Made by a program: the position numbers and the translations under genes. Of a stretch of DNA of 64,000 bases, positions 14,859 to 24,005 are shown piece after piece. A model generated the notes under the pieces. That model did no database searches. It saw only the letters and a program-made list of their open reading frames with translations, and had not been told where the DNA came from. Source of the DNA: Solirubrobacter sp963736505 (lineage in GTDB: Bacteria > Actinomycetota > Thermoleophilia > Solirubrobacterales > Solirubrobacteraceae); contig CAVTOZ010000004.1 of the NCBI GenBank assembly GCA_963736505.1, positions 124,001-188,000 of the forward strand. The letters run 5' to 3'. Each line of letters begins with the position of its first letter. Position 1 is the stretch's first letter.

Positions 14859-15370
14859 TGCGGATCGCGGGCCTGCCGGCCGGGCGGATCGGGCTCGGCT
14901 GCATGGGCATGAGCTGGGCCTACGGCGCCGACGGCCGCGACGAGGCCGAGTCGATCGCCGTCATCCGGCGCGCGCTGGAGCTCGGCGTGACCCTGCTCGA
15001 CACCGCCGACATGTGCGGGCCGTACACGAACGAGGAGCTGGTCGGCCGCGCGCTGGCGGGCCGGCGCGAGCAGGCGCTGCTGGCGACCAAGTGCGGCCTG
15101 GAGGTCGAGGACGCGGCCGAGTACGTGCTGCGCCGCAACGGCCGGCCGGAGCACGTGCGCGACGCGATCGACGCCTCGCTGCGGCGGCTGGGCACCGACC
15201 ACGTCGACCTCTACCAGCTGCACCGCGTCGATCCGGCCGTGCCGCTGGAGGACACGTGGGGCGCGATGGCCGAGACCGTCGCGCAGGGCAAGGCGCTCGC
15301 GATCGGGATGTCGGAGGCGAGCGTCGCCGAGCTCGACGCGCTGCCCGATCCCGTGGGCGCCCGGTATTAG
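14858..15370 (+). pseudogene. Truncated aldo/keto reductase
   Basis: 170 residues covering only the N-terminal half of the roughly 320-residue family. It has GRIGLGCMGMSWAYG, TLLDTADMCGPYTNEELVG with catalytic Asp and Tyr, LLATKCG with the Lys, and VDLYQLHRVDP with the His. The NADPH-binding half is absent: after ASVAELDALPDP the frame stops at 15368-15370. Beyond it lies an unrelated gene on the other strand, so this is a real 3' loss and not a local frameshift. Probably nonfunctional. Confidence 0.75.
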
Positions 15371-15690
15371 GACAAGCGCTGCTCGAGCGCCGACAGCACC
15401 GTCTTGCGGTTCGCGTTGCGCCGCTCGTACTCGCGGACGCGGCGCAGCTGGTCAGCGTCCAGACCCTTGATCCGCTCGACGACCTCGGCGGCGGTGAGAT
15501 CGTCGTAGCCCTCGAGCGGGAACGCCCCGGGCTCCGGCTCGTCGGCGCGGCGGCCGCGCAGCAGCTCGGCCAGCAGCTCGGTGGCGTCGTCGCGCGTCAT
15601 CCGCCCGCGCCGCACGGCGGCGTCCAGCGTGTCCTTCAACCACTCGACCGGGATGACGACGAGTCCGGCGGGGTTCTTCAACGACGGCAT
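15367..15690 (-). CDS. Small helical protein of unknown function
   Basis: 107 residues: VVIPVEWLKDTLDAAVRRGR, MTRDDATELLAELLRGRR, an acidic linker, then LTAAEVVERIKGLDADQLRR and YERRNANRKTVLSALEQRL. All segments look helical and amphipathic; the C-terminal part resembles a short helix-extended-helix seen in small actinobacterial proteins. I cannot name a function. Ends in the 4-nt overlap with the truncated aldo/keto reductase. Confidence 0.7.
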   Translation of the reverse strand: MPSLKNPAGLVVIPVEWLKDTLDAAVRRGRMTRDDATELLAELLRGRRADEPEPGAFPLEGYDDLTAAEVVERIKGLDADQLRRVREYERRNANRKTVLSALEQRLS

Positions 15691-15702
15691 GGCCGCGGAG
15701 AC

Positions 15703-16608
15703 CTACCCGCGGGACCCGGCGGGCGAAACGAGCAGCTCCAGCAACGCCTTCTGCGCGTGCCGCCGGTTCTCGGCCTGGTCCCAGATGCGCTGGCGGCCGC
15801 CGTAGAGCACCTCCGCCGTGATCTCCTCGCCTGGATGCGCGGGCAGACAGTGCAGCGCGAAGGCGCCGGGCGCCGCGCGATCGAGCAGCGCGTCGTCGAT
15901 CCGGTAGGCGGCGAGCGCCTGGCGCCGCTGGGCGGCGGAGGCCTCGTCGTCGCTCATCGAGACCCAGACGTCGGTGTAGACGGCGTCGGCGCCCGCGACC
16001 GCCTCGGCCGGGTCCTCGTACAGCGCCGCGACGCCGTCCTCGAGCTGGTAGCCGGCCGGCGCCGCGACACGCACCTCCAGGCCCGCGAGGCCGCCGAGGA
16101 TCGCGAGCGAGCGGGCGACGTTGTTGCCGTCGCCGACGTAGGCGACGACCCGGCCCGCGAGCTCCCCGAGCGCCTCGCGCAGCGTCAGCAGGTCGGCGAT
16201 CGCCTGGCACGGGTGATGCAGCGGCGAGAGCATGTTGATCACCGGCACGGTCGCATGGACGGCCAGCTGGCGCAGCTCGTCCTCGTCGCCCGTGCGCAGG
16301 CCGATCGCGGCCGCGTTGCGCGAGAGGATCAGCGCGGTGTCGCGGACCGACTCCCCGCGCGTGAGCTGCAGCTCCTCGCTGCGCAGGATCATCGGATGGC
16401 CGCCGAGCTCGAACACGCCCGCCTCGAACGACGTGCGCGTCCGCGTGGACGGCTTCTGGAACAGCAGCGCCACGGTGCGCCCCGCGAGCGCGCGCGAGGC
16501 CAGCGGCGCCGCCTTCAACTCGGCGGCGCGGTCGAGCAGCGCGGCGAGCGCCGCCGCGTCCAGCTCGGCGCCGGTGAGGAAGTGGAGTGGGGTCTCGAGT
16601 GCGTGCAT
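15703..16608 (-). CDS. argF: Ornithine carbamoyltransferase
   Basis: 301 residues. Carbamoyl-phosphate loop STRTRTSFE, RGESVRDTALILSR, HPCQAIADLLTLRE, Rossmann-type VVAYVGDGNNVARS, ornithine-binding DVWVSM and the HCLPAHPGEEIT signature are all present. It makes citrulline from ornithine and carbamoyl phosphate. No other arg genes are nearby. Its start codon (16608-16606) lies inside the 5' coding end of the divergent EEP-family gene. Confidence 0.95.
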   Translation of the reverse strand: MHALETPLHFLTGAELDAAALAALLDRAAELKAAPLASRALAGRTVALLFQKPSTRTRTSFEAGVFELGGHPMILRSEELQLTRGESVRDTALILSRNAAAIGLRTGDEDELRQLAVHATVPVINMLSPLHHPCQAIADLLTLREALGELAGRVVAYVGDGNNVARSLAILGGLAGLEVRVAAPAGYQLEDGVAALYEDPAEAVAGADAVYTDVWVSMSDDEASAAQRRQALAAYRIDDALLDRAAPGAFALHCLPAHPGEEITAEVLYGGRQRIWDQAENRRHAQKALLELLVSPAGSRG

Positions 16609-17234
16609 TGACCTGGAACCTCTACCACGGTCGCAGCCCGAATCCCGCCCGGCGTTCGCTGCTGGACGAGTTCGCCGCCGCGCTGGCCGGCTGGGAATGG
16701 GACGTCGCGCTGCTGCAGGAGGTGCCGCCGTGGTGGCCGCCGGCGCTCGCCCGCGCGGCCGGAGCGCAGGCGCGCTGGGTGCTCACGTCGCGCAACGGAC
16801 TGCTGCCGCTGCGGCGCGCGATCGCCTCCCGCAACCCGGACGTGCTGAAGGCCAACGGCGGCGGCGCGAACGCGATCCTGGTGCGCGGGCGCGTGCACGA
16901 GCACCGCTCGGCGCTGCTCACGCGCGCGCCCGAGCGGCGCTTCGCGCACGGCGTGCGGGTGGACGACGGCTGGGTCGTCAACCTGCACGCGTCCACGCCC
17001 GACGGGAGCGCCGACTGCCTGCGCGCGCTGGCGGTGGCGCGCGACTGGGCCGGCGGGCTGCCGCTGCTGTTCGGCGGCGACCTCAACGTACGGCGCCCGT
17101 CGCTGCCGGACATGGTGCGGATCGCCGGCAACCACGTCGACCACCTGTTCACCGAGGGCCGGCGCGGGCGCGACGCGACGGTGCTCGAGCGCGGCCCGCT
17201 GTCGGATCACGCGCCGGTCGCCGTGACCGTCTGA
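16587..17234 (+). CDS. Endonuclease/exonuclease/phosphatase-family protein
   Basis: 215 residues from GTG 16587, preceded by GAGGA at 16576-16580; GTG 16599 is an alternative. EEP-fold motifs: LTWNLYHGR with the metal-binding Asn, DVALLQEVP with the metal-binding Glu, VVNLHAST, FGGDLNVR with Asp and Asn, and the terminal LSDHAPVAV with Asp and His. No signal peptide. The substrate (DNA, phospholipid or other phosphodiester) cannot be inferred. The first 22 nt overlap head-to-head with argF. Confidence 0.85.
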   Translation: MGSRVRALTWNLYHGRSPNPARRSLLDEFAAALAGWEWDVALLQEVPPWWPPALARAAGAQARWVLTSRNGLLPLRRAIASRNPDVLKANGGGANAILVRGRVHEHRSALLTRAPERRFAHGVRVDDGWVVNLHASTPDGSADCLRALAVARDWAGGLPLLFGGDLNVRRPSLPDMVRIAGNHVDHLFTEGRRGRDATVLERGPLSDHAPVAVTV

Positions 17235-17281
17235 ACGTTCGGGCAGGACTCCCCCGCCTCCGCAGGACTAGCGTGCAGCGG

Positions 17282-20152
17282 ATGCCGAGGTCGATCGCCG
17301 CGCTCGCGTGCGCCCTGCTGCTCGTCTGCGCCGCTCCCGCGCACGCGGCGGTCTTCACGGTCAACGCGCCCGGCGACCACGCGGCCGACGGCTGCGACCC
17401 GTCGCCCGGCGACTGCACGGTCCGCGACGCGATCGCGGTGGCCAACGCCGGGTCCGACGCCGACACGATCTCGATCCCCGCGGGCGACTACGCGCTGTCG
17501 GCCGGCGCGCTGTCGATCACCCAACCGGTGGAGATCTCCGGCCCGCCGTCGGCCCAGCCGACCGCGACGCTCGACCCCGCCTACAGCAACCGCGTGTTCG
17601 ACGTGGCGGCGTCGGCGAACGCGGTGACGATCTCGCACCTCGTGATCGCCAACGGGTTCTCACAGGACCTCGACGGCGGGTCGGCCCTGATCCAGCGCGG
17701 CGGCACGGTGACGCTCGATCACGACATCCTCACCGGGAACTCGAACAACCTGTCCGGCGGCGCACTGCTGCTCCAGGGCGGCGTGATGAACGTCACCGAC
17801 TCCGAGATCCGCGGCTCGCACGCCTATCGCGGCGGCGGGCTGTTCATGTCGGCCGGGACGGCGAACGTGGAGCGGACGCTGTGGCTCGCCAACGACGGGT
17901 CGACGGGCGGCGGCGGCGCGATCTACAACGCGCTCGGGTTCCTCACCGTCGACGACTCGACGTTCGCCGGCAACGGCGCGAGCGCGGCGCTGGGCGGAGC
18001 GATCTACGCGAGCGCGTCGACGTCGCTGCGCAACGACACGTTCGAGGCCAACTCCGCGTCCGGCCACCGCAGCGGCGACCAGTACTACGGCGGCTCGGCG
18101 CTGTACGCCGAGAACACGAGCGTGCAGATGGCGAACGTGCTGTTCGCCGACTCCGAATACGGCGACAGCTGCGCCGGGACGATCCCCTTCGAGCTCGGCG
18201 GGAGCGTGGACGCGGGGCAGACCTGCGGCGCGACGAACGGCGATCGCTCCGTGCGGCTCGGACCGCTGGCGCTCAACGGCGGCTCGGCGCGCTCGTTCCT
18301 GCCGTGGGCCGACAGCGACGGCCTCGACGCCGGCACCAACCAGTACTGCACCGGGTTCGACCAGCGCATGACCCCGCGGCAGAGCCCGTGCGACGCGGGC
18401 GCGGTCGAGGGCGCGGCGGGCCTCGCCGCGCCGCCGCCGGACGTCGCGAACGAGGCGGCCCCCGGCCCCGGGGCCGGCTCGGCCGAGATCGACGCCACGA
18501 TCGACCGCCAGGGGCTGAAGACGAGCTATCACGTCGACTTCGGCCTGACCGAGGCGTACGGCTCGCACACCGACGACGCCGCGGTGCCGTTCAGCCCGGG
18601 CTTCGGCGCCGAGGACGTGCAGGCGCTGGCCGGCGCGCTCCAGCCGGGCACGACCTACCACTACCGCGTCGTCGCGGCGTCCGCGGCAGGGACGCGACAG
18701 GGCGGCGACCACACGTTCACCACGGCGCCGGCACCGCTCGTGACGACCGGCGAGCCGACCGACGTCCAGTCCGGGCAGGCCACCGTGACGGGCACCGTCG
18801 ACCCGCGCGGGAGCGCGACCGGCTACCGCTTCGAGTACGGGCCGACGGCGACCTACGGCTACTTCACGCCGTACGCCGACGCCGGCGCCGACCCCGGCGA
18901 GCGCCCGTACTTCGAGATCCTCGAGCCGCTCACGGCGAGCACGACCTACCACTACCGCATGGTCGCCACCGACGAGCGGACGGGGGTGGTCGTCGCCACC
19001 GGCGCCGACCGCACGTTCACGACGGCCGCGGCGCCGGCGGCGCCGGTCATCACGGAACCGGCGGAGGGCGCCGTGCTCGGCTCCACCGCGGTCAGGATCT
19101 CGGGCACCGCCGATCCGGGCACGACGGTGGCGATCGATGCGGGCGACGAGCCGTTCCTGTTCCCCGTCACCGACGACACCGGCCACTGGTCGATCGCGAC
19201 GGACGGCGACTTCGCCGACGGCGGCGCCTACCGGCTGCGCGCATACGCCTACGACCAGGCGGGCAACGTCTCGCCGGCGTCTGCGCTGCGCACGTTCTCG
19301 ATCGACACGACGGCGCCGCCGCCCGCGACGATCGACGCGAGCACGACCGCGGCCGGCTCCGCCGCGTTCACGTTCAGCGCGTCCGGCTCCGGCATCACGT
19401 TCGAGTGCAGGCTGACGCGGCCCGGCGAGGACGGCGCGTTCAGCCCGTGCACGTCGCCGAAGGAGTACCCCGGCCTCGCGCCGGGCGACTACGTCTTCCA
19501 GGTCCGCAGCGTGGGCGCGTCCGGGCCGTCATCGGCCGTCGCGTTCCGGCAGGTCACGGTCGCGGCGCCGCAGCCGCAGCCACAGCCGTCCGTCACCCCG
19601 GCGCCCACGCCGGCGCCGACCGCGACGCCGGTCGCGACGCCGACGCCCGTGCCCGGCAAGACCGTCGTCGCCACCCCACTCAGCGGCAAAGTGCTCATCA
19701 AGCTCCCCGGCGCCAAAGGCTTCACCGAAGTCGACGCCGCCACCGGAATCCCACTCGGCTCAACCGTCGACACCCGCCACGGCGTCGTCGAGATCACCGC
19801 CAAGCCCGGCCAGACCGCCAAGTTCTACGACGGCCTCTTCACAATCACCCAGTCAGGCGGCATCACCACCCTCACGCTCGTCGAAACGCTCGCACCCTGC
19901 GGCAAAGCCGCCCACGCCGCCGCGGCGAAGAAACCCAAGACCCGCAAACTCTGGGGCGACGGCACCGGCAGCTTCCGCACCCGCGGCCAATACAGCGCCG
20001 CCACCGTCCGCGGCACCACCTGGCTCGTCCAAGACTCCTGCGCCGGCACCCTCACCCGCGTCAAAAAGGGCGTCGTCTCGGTCACCGACACCGTCAAGCA
20101 CAAGACCATCCTGCTCAAAGCCGGCAAGCACTACCTGGCCAAGCCGCGCTAG
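17282..20152 (+). CDS. Tandem family member A: secreted beta-helix protein with FN3/Ig-like domains and FecR-like C-terminal module
   Basis: 956 residues. Signal peptide MPRSIAALACALLLVCAAPA; CSLREA-like GDCTVRDAIAVANAGSDAD; a Gly/Asn-rich parallel beta-helix to about residue 370 (GGGAIYNALGFLTVDDSTF), ending in a diverged RQSPCDAGAVE block. Then come two FN3-like repeats with PGTTYHYRVV, an Ig-like unit (AAPVITEPAEGAVLGSTAVR) and a TFECRL domain, a Pro-rich linker, and from about residue 793 the family C-terminal module (GKVLIKLPGAKGFTEVD; LWGDGTGSFRTRGQYS; VQDSCAGTLTRVKKGVVSV). It has no LPXTG or C-terminal membrane segment. Its last 486 bp are almost identical to member E. Function unknown; probably cell-surface. 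Confidence 0.85.
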   Translation: MPRSIAALACALLLVCAAPAHAAVFTVNAPGDHAADGCDPSPGDCTVRDAIAVANAGSDADTISIPAGDYALSAGALSITQPVEISGPPSAQPTATLDPAYSNRVFDVAASANAVTISHLVIANGFSQDLDGGSALIQRGGTVTLDHDILTGNSNNLSGGALLLQGGVMNVTDSEIRGSHAYRGGGLFMSAGTANVERTLWLANDGSTGGGGAIYNALGFLTVDDSTFAGNGASAALGGAIYASASTSLRNDTFEANSASGHRSGDQYYGGSALYAENTSVQMANVLFADSEYGDSCAGTIPFELGGSVDAGQTCGATNGDRSVRLGPLALNGGSARSFLPWADSDGLDAGTNQYCTGFDQRMTPRQSPCDAGAVEGAAGLAAPPPDVANEAAPGPGAGSAEIDATIDRQGLKTSYHVDFGLTEAYGSHTDDAAVPFSPGFGAEDVQALAGALQPGTTYHYRVVAASAAGTRQGGDHTFTTAPAPLVTTGEPTDVQSGQATVTGTVDPRGSATGYRFEYGPTATYGYFTPYADAGADPGERPYFEILEPLTASTTYHYRMVATDERTGVVVATGADRTFTTAAAPAAPVITEPAEGAVLGSTAVRISGTADPGTTVAIDAGDEPFLFPVTDDTGHWSIATDGDFADGGAYRLRAYAYDQAGNVSPASALRTFSIDTTAPPPATIDASTTAAGSAAFTFSASGSGITFECRLTRPGEDGAFSPCTSPKEYPGLAPGDYVFQVRSVGASGPSSAVAFRQVTVAAPQPQPQPSVTPAPTPAPTATPVATPTPVPGKTVVATPLSGKVLIKLPGAKGFTEVDAATGIPLGSTVDTRHGVVEITAKPGQTAKFYDGLFTITQSGGITTLTLVETLAPCGKAAHAAAAKKPKTRKLWGDGTGSFRTRGQYSAATVRGTTWLVQDSCAGTLTRVKKGVVSVTDTVKHKTILLKAGKHYLAKPR
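19651..20136 (+). repeat. 486-bp near-identical tract shared with 27315-27800 (copy 1)
   Basis: Collinear without gaps with the 3' end of member E; I count 4 mismatches by eye. Codon use in the tract (CCA, TCA, AAA, CAA, GAA) is less GC-rich than in the same module of other members. Confidence 0.85.
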
Positions 20153-20616
20153 CCGCGCAGGCCGAAGCCGCGCAACAGCAGCAGCGCACGCTCGCCGGCG
20201 GTGCCGTGCTTGGGCAGCGCGCCGAGCTGGACGCCGGCCGCGTAGACGTCGAAGAAGGCACGAACGCGCAGCAGCCGCTCCTCGCGCAGCTCGGCGTACA
20301 CGACGGCGTGCAGCTCGAGCGCGCGGTGCGTCGGCGCGATGCGCCCGATCCGCCCTTCGTGCGTGCCGAGCACGCGGCAGGGCGCGCACACGAACGCGCC
20401 CGTGCCGAGCCGGTCGCCCGTCGCGTTCACGCGCGCGTCGGGGAACGCCTCCCACAGCTGCTTCGCATGGGCGCGCAGCGCGGGGACGCCGACCAGCGGC
20501 GCCTCGGTGAACGGATCCTCGTAGTGGATCTCCGGATCGCACACGTCGGCGAACGCGCGCGCGTCGTGGCCTGACCAGGCGCGCTCCCAGGCGTCGAAGA
20601 GGCGATCCACGTCCAT
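20149..20616 (-). CDS. SnoaL/NTF2-like protein
   Basis: 155 residues. RLFDAWERAWSGHDARAFAD, the EIHYEDPFTEAPLVGVPAL segment and LWEAFPDARVNATGD are characteristic of the SnoaL-like polyketide-cyclase/ester-cyclase branch of the NTF2 fold. These proteins bind small hydrophobic ligands or isomerise them. It is the only gene on the opposite strand inside the tandem array and shares a 4-nt CTAG stop overlap with member A. Nothing ties it functionally to the array. Confidence 0.78.
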   Translation of the reverse strand: MDVDRLFDAWERAWSGHDARAFADVCDPEIHYEDPFTEAPLVGVPALRAHAKQLWEAFPDARVNATGDRLGTGAFVCAPCRVLGTHEGRIGRIAPTHRALELHAVVYAELREERLLRVRAFFDVYAAGVQLGALPKHGTAGERALLLLRGFGLRG

Positions 20617-20667
20617 ACCGGCATGATGGCCTGCCCGTTCGATGGTGCGCGACCACGTCGCAGCGGT

Positions 20668-20673
20668 TAGGGT
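20668..20673 (+). promoter_or_regulatory. -10-like element TAGGGT of family member B
   Basis: TAGGGT ends 9 nt before ATG 20683, giving a leader of about 2 nt. The -35 region (GGTGCG, 18 nt upstream) is weak. Confidence 0.4.
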
Positions 20674-20682
20674 CGGAGCCAG

Positions 20683-22329
20683 ATGCGCAGACGCCTCTCC
20701 CTCGCCGTCGGGTCCGCGCTCGCGGCCCTGCTCACGTTCGCCGCCACGGCGCTCGCCGACAACTCGTACCTCGTCCTCGGGCCCGCCCCGGATGGCGCTG
20801 GCTCCTGCACGCTCGACGGGAGCGGCGTCTTCTACCAGTGCACGACGCTGCGCGCGGCCGTCAACGCCGCGAACGCGAACACGGACACCGACAGCATCTC
20901 GATCGCGGCGGGCACGTATCCGCTCTCGAGCCCGCTCGCGCTGACCAACAGCGTCGACATCACGGGCAGCGGCGCGCGCGACACGTTCATCTCGCCGAAC
21001 AACGTGCAGGGATTCACGATCGGCGGGGGCGCGTCGGTCAGCATCGCGCTGCTGACCGTGCAGAACGGCAACGCCGCGTCCGGCGAAGGCGGCAACATCT
21101 TCAACGCGGGCGACCTCACGCTGGGCTTCGTGCGGCTCACCGGCGGCAGTGCGCTTCGCGGCGGAGGACTGGCCACGGACGGCAGCGGGGCCAGCGCCTC
21201 GATCGTCTACAGCCTGATCGACCACAACTCGGGCGCGGGAATCGTCAACCGCGGCCAGACCAGTCCCGCAACGCTGACGATGGCCTCGTCGACCGTGGCG
21301 TTCAACACCGGCGGCGGCATCGTCAGCGGCGTCAACGGGACCGACGACGTGACGCTGTACGAGAGCACGATCGGGCGCAACAGCGGCGGGGCCGGGCTGG
21401 CAGTCACGCTCGGCACCGCGACCGTGCTCGGCTCGATCCTCGCGAACAACCCGACCAACTGCACCGGCAACGCGCCCACCGACGACGGCGGCAACATCGA
21501 CGACGCCGCGACGTGCCACTTCGCCGCCGCGAACTCGAACCAGAACCCGGGCCTCGGCTTGGCGCTGGAGTACCAGGGCGGCCAGACCGAGGTGCTCACG
21601 ATCCCGGCCGGGAGCCCGGCGATCGACATCGTCTCTCCGTGCCTGTTCCCGATCGACCAGCGAGGCGAAACCCGCTCGGCCGACTTCAACTCGCCGTGCG
21701 ACGCGGGGGCCTACGAGCAGTCGCCCTATGTCCCCCCGGCCCCGCCGCCCCCTCCGCCTCCGCCGATCGCGACGCCGACGCCGCCTCCTCCGGCCGCCAC
21801 GCCCACGCCGGTCGCCGGGCAGACCGTCGTGGCGCGGGAGGTCAGCGGCAAGATCCGGGTCAAGCGGCCGGGGACGAACACGTTCGTCGACCTCGACGGC
21901 ACGCAGGGGATCCCGGTCGGATCGACCGTGGACACGAAGGCGGGCAGGCTCGAGCTCACGGCCGTGCAGAAGCCCGGCGCGACGCCGGAGAAGGCGCAGT
22001 TCTATGACGGCATCTTCAAGGTCACGCAGACCAAGACGACGACCGACCTGACGCTCAACGAGCCGCTCGCGAAGTGCGGCAAGGCCGCGAGCGCGGCGGC
22101 GAAGAAGCCCAAGTCGCGCAAGCTGTGGGGCAGCGGGAGCGGGTCCTTCCGGACGCGCGGCCAGTACAGCGCGGCGACCGTCCGCGGCACGCAGTGGCTC
22201 GTCCAGGACTCGTGCGCGGGGACGCTGACGCGGGTCAAGACCGGCGTCGTGTCGGTGCGCGACAACGTGAAGAAGAAGACGATCCTGCTGAAGGCCGGGA
22301 AGAAGTACCTGGCGCGACCGCGGAGGTAG
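20683..22329 (+). CDS. Tandem family member B: secreted beta-helix protein with FecR-like C-terminal module
   Basis: 548 residues. Signal peptide MRRRLSLAVGSALAALLTFA...ALA; TTLRAAVNAANANTDTDSIS start motif; beta-helix with GGNIFNAGDLTL and IVYSLIDHNSGAGI turns; the PIDQRGETRS...CDAGAYE block; a Pro-rich linker with no Ig domain; then the C-terminal module from about residue 380 (TVVAREVSGKIRVKRPG; GIPVGSTVDT; AKCGKAAS; LWGSGSGSFRTRG; VQDSCAGT). One of the three minimal members. Its module shares near-identical DNA with member C (about 22022-22182 against 23703-23863). Confidence 0.85.
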   Translation: MRRRLSLAVGSALAALLTFAATALADNSYLVLGPAPDGAGSCTLDGSGVFYQCTTLRAAVNAANANTDTDSISIAAGTYPLSSPLALTNSVDITGSGARDTFISPNNVQGFTIGGGASVSIALLTVQNGNAASGEGGNIFNAGDLTLGFVRLTGGSALRGGGLATDGSGASASIVYSLIDHNSGAGIVNRGQTSPATLTMASSTVAFNTGGGIVSGVNGTDDVTLYESTIGRNSGGAGLAVTLGTATVLGSILANNPTNCTGNAPTDDGGNIDDAATCHFAAANSNQNPGLGLALEYQGGQTEVLTIPAGSPAIDIVSPCLFPIDQRGETRSADFNSPCDAGAYEQSPYVPPAPPPPPPPPIATPTPPPPAATPTPVAGQTVVAREVSGKIRVKRPGTNTFVDLDGTQGIPVGSTVDTKAGRLELTAVQKPGATPEKAQFYDGIFKVTQTKTTTDLTLNEPLAKCGKAASAAAKKPKSRKLWGSGSGSFRTRGQYSAATVRGTQWLVQDSCAGTLTRVKTGVVSVRDNVKKKTILLKAGKKYLARPRR

Positions 22330-22364
22330 CGCAACCGCGGCGCTCCGCCGGTGTTCGGTTGGGC

Positions 22365-24005
22365 ATGCACGGACGCACCGCGGCGATCGCGCTCGCCCTC
22401 ACGCTGTCGATCGCCGCTCCTGCGCGGGCCGCCGACTTCACCGTGACCGGCACGGGAGACGACATCAACGCGACCTGCACCGGAACGGACTGCCCGACAC
22501 TGCGCGCCGCGCTCGGCGCGGCGGGCGACTCGTCGCCACCGAACACGATCACAGTGCCCGCGGGCGAGATCCAGCTCGTCAACGGCTTTCTGCAGCCGCC
22601 CAACAACGTGACGATCACCGGCGCGGGCGCGCGCGCCACGGTCATCAAGGCGCAGGCCAACGATCGCGTGTTCGACATCGTCAACCCGTCGAAGGTGGAC
22701 TTCAAGAGCCTGACGATGAGCGGCGGCACCGACGTGGAGGGCGACGGCGGCGGGAACCTGCGCATCGCGCCCGGGTCGGACGTGACGCTCGACCACGTGC
22801 GCGTGACCGGCGGGCAGTCGGCCACCGGCGGCGGCATCTTCAACGACGGCGCGGCCACGCTCACGATCGCCAAGAGCCTGATCGACGCGAACACGGCCCA
22901 GGGTCCGGGCGGCGGGATCGAGAGCCAGGGCAGCGGCGTGTCGTCGCCGACCGCGCTGACGATCACCGACTCGACGATCGCCGGCAATACGGCCGCCACC
23001 GGCGGCGGCGTCAGCCTGCTGCAGAACCAGGTGGCGACGACGCAGCTGCAGCGCGTGACGATCGCGCGCAACACGGCGCTGGGCTCCGGCGGCGGCCTCG
23101 AGATCGTCGACCCCGGCACCGTCCAGGTCGGCGCCTCGATCGTCGCCGCCAACACGGGCGGCGACTGCGCCGGCACTCTGCAGACCCTCGGCGAAAACGT
23201 CGAGTCCGGGACGAGCTGCGGGTTCACCGTGGGCAACGTGGACCCGGGCCTCGGGGTGCTCAGCGACGGCGGCGGCCAGACCGACACCCTGCCGCTCGCG
23301 GCCACGAGCCCGGCCGTCGACCTCGCCGGCGCCTGCGGCCCGGCGTCCGACCAGCGCGACGTCCCGCGCCCGCAGGGCCTCGCCTGCGACGCGGGCGCGT
23401 ACGAGCTGCTCCCCACGCCGCCGCCTCCGCCGCCGCCCGTCGCGACGCCGACGCCCACGCCCGTGCCCACCGCGACCCCGAGCCCGACGCCGTCGGCCGG
23501 CACGACCGTCGTCGTCGGCCTGGTCGAGGGCACGATCCGGTTCCGCCGGCCGGGCTCGAACACGTTCGTCGAGCTCGACGGCACGCAGGGGATCCCGGTC
23601 GGCTCTACGGTCGACACGCGCGACGGCACCGTCCGGCTCACGTCGCAGCAGAAGAAGGGCGGCAAGCCGCAGACGGCCACGTTCTTCGACGGCATCTTCA
23701 AGCTCACGCAGACCAAGACGACGACCGACCTGACACTCAACGAGGCGCTCGCGAAGTGCGGCAAGGGCGCGAGCGCGGCGGCGAAGAAGCCCAAGTCGCG
23801 CAAGCTGTGGGGCAGCGGGAGCGGGTCCTTCCGGACGCGCGGCCAGTACAGCGCGGCGACCGTGCGCGGCACCACCTGGCTCGTCCAGGACTCCTGCGCC
23901 GGCACGCTCACGCGCGTCAAGCACGGCATCGTCTCCGTGCGCGACAACGTCAAGCGCAAGACGATCCTGCTGCGGGCCGGAAAGCGCTACCTGGCCAAGC
24001 CATGA
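22365..24005 (+). CDS. Tandem family member C: secreted beta-helix protein with FecR-like C-terminal module
   Basis: 546 residues, starting 35 nt after B. Signal peptide MHGRTAAIALALTLSIAAPA; CPTLRAALGAAGDSSPPNTI; a beta-helix (LDHVRVTGGQSATGGGIFN; KSLIDANTAQGPGGGI; ITDSTIAGNTAATGGG); the DQRDVPRPQGLACDAGAYE block; a (TP)n linker; then the C-terminal module (GTTVVVGLVEGTIRFRRPG; IPVGSTVDTRDGTVRL; FDGIFKLTQ; AKCGKGAS; LWGSGSGSFRTRGQYS). No Ig domain. Its stop overlaps the ATG of D (ATGA), so B-C-D are probably one transcript. Confidence 0.85.
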   Translation: MHGRTAAIALALTLSIAAPARAADFTVTGTGDDINATCTGTDCPTLRAALGAAGDSSPPNTITVPAGEIQLVNGFLQPPNNVTITGAGARATVIKAQANDRVFDIVNPSKVDFKSLTMSGGTDVEGDGGGNLRIAPGSDVTLDHVRVTGGQSATGGGIFNDGAATLTIAKSLIDANTAQGPGGGIESQGSGVSSPTALTITDSTIAGNTAATGGGVSLLQNQVATTQLQRVTIARNTALGSGGGLEIVDPGTVQVGASIVAANTGGDCAGTLQTLGENVESGTSCGFTVGNVDPGLGVLSDGGGQTDTLPLAATSPAVDLAGACGPASDQRDVPRPQGLACDAGAYELLPTPPPPPPPVATPTPTPVPTATPSPTPSAGTTVVVGLVEGTIRFRRPGSNTFVELDGTQGIPVGSTVDTRDGTVRLTSQQKKGGKPQTATFFDGIFKLTQTKTTTDLTLNEALAKCGKGASAAAKKPKSRKLWGSGSGSFRTRGQYSAATVRGTTWLVQDSCAGTLTRVKHGIVSVRDNVKRKTILLRAGKRYLAKP

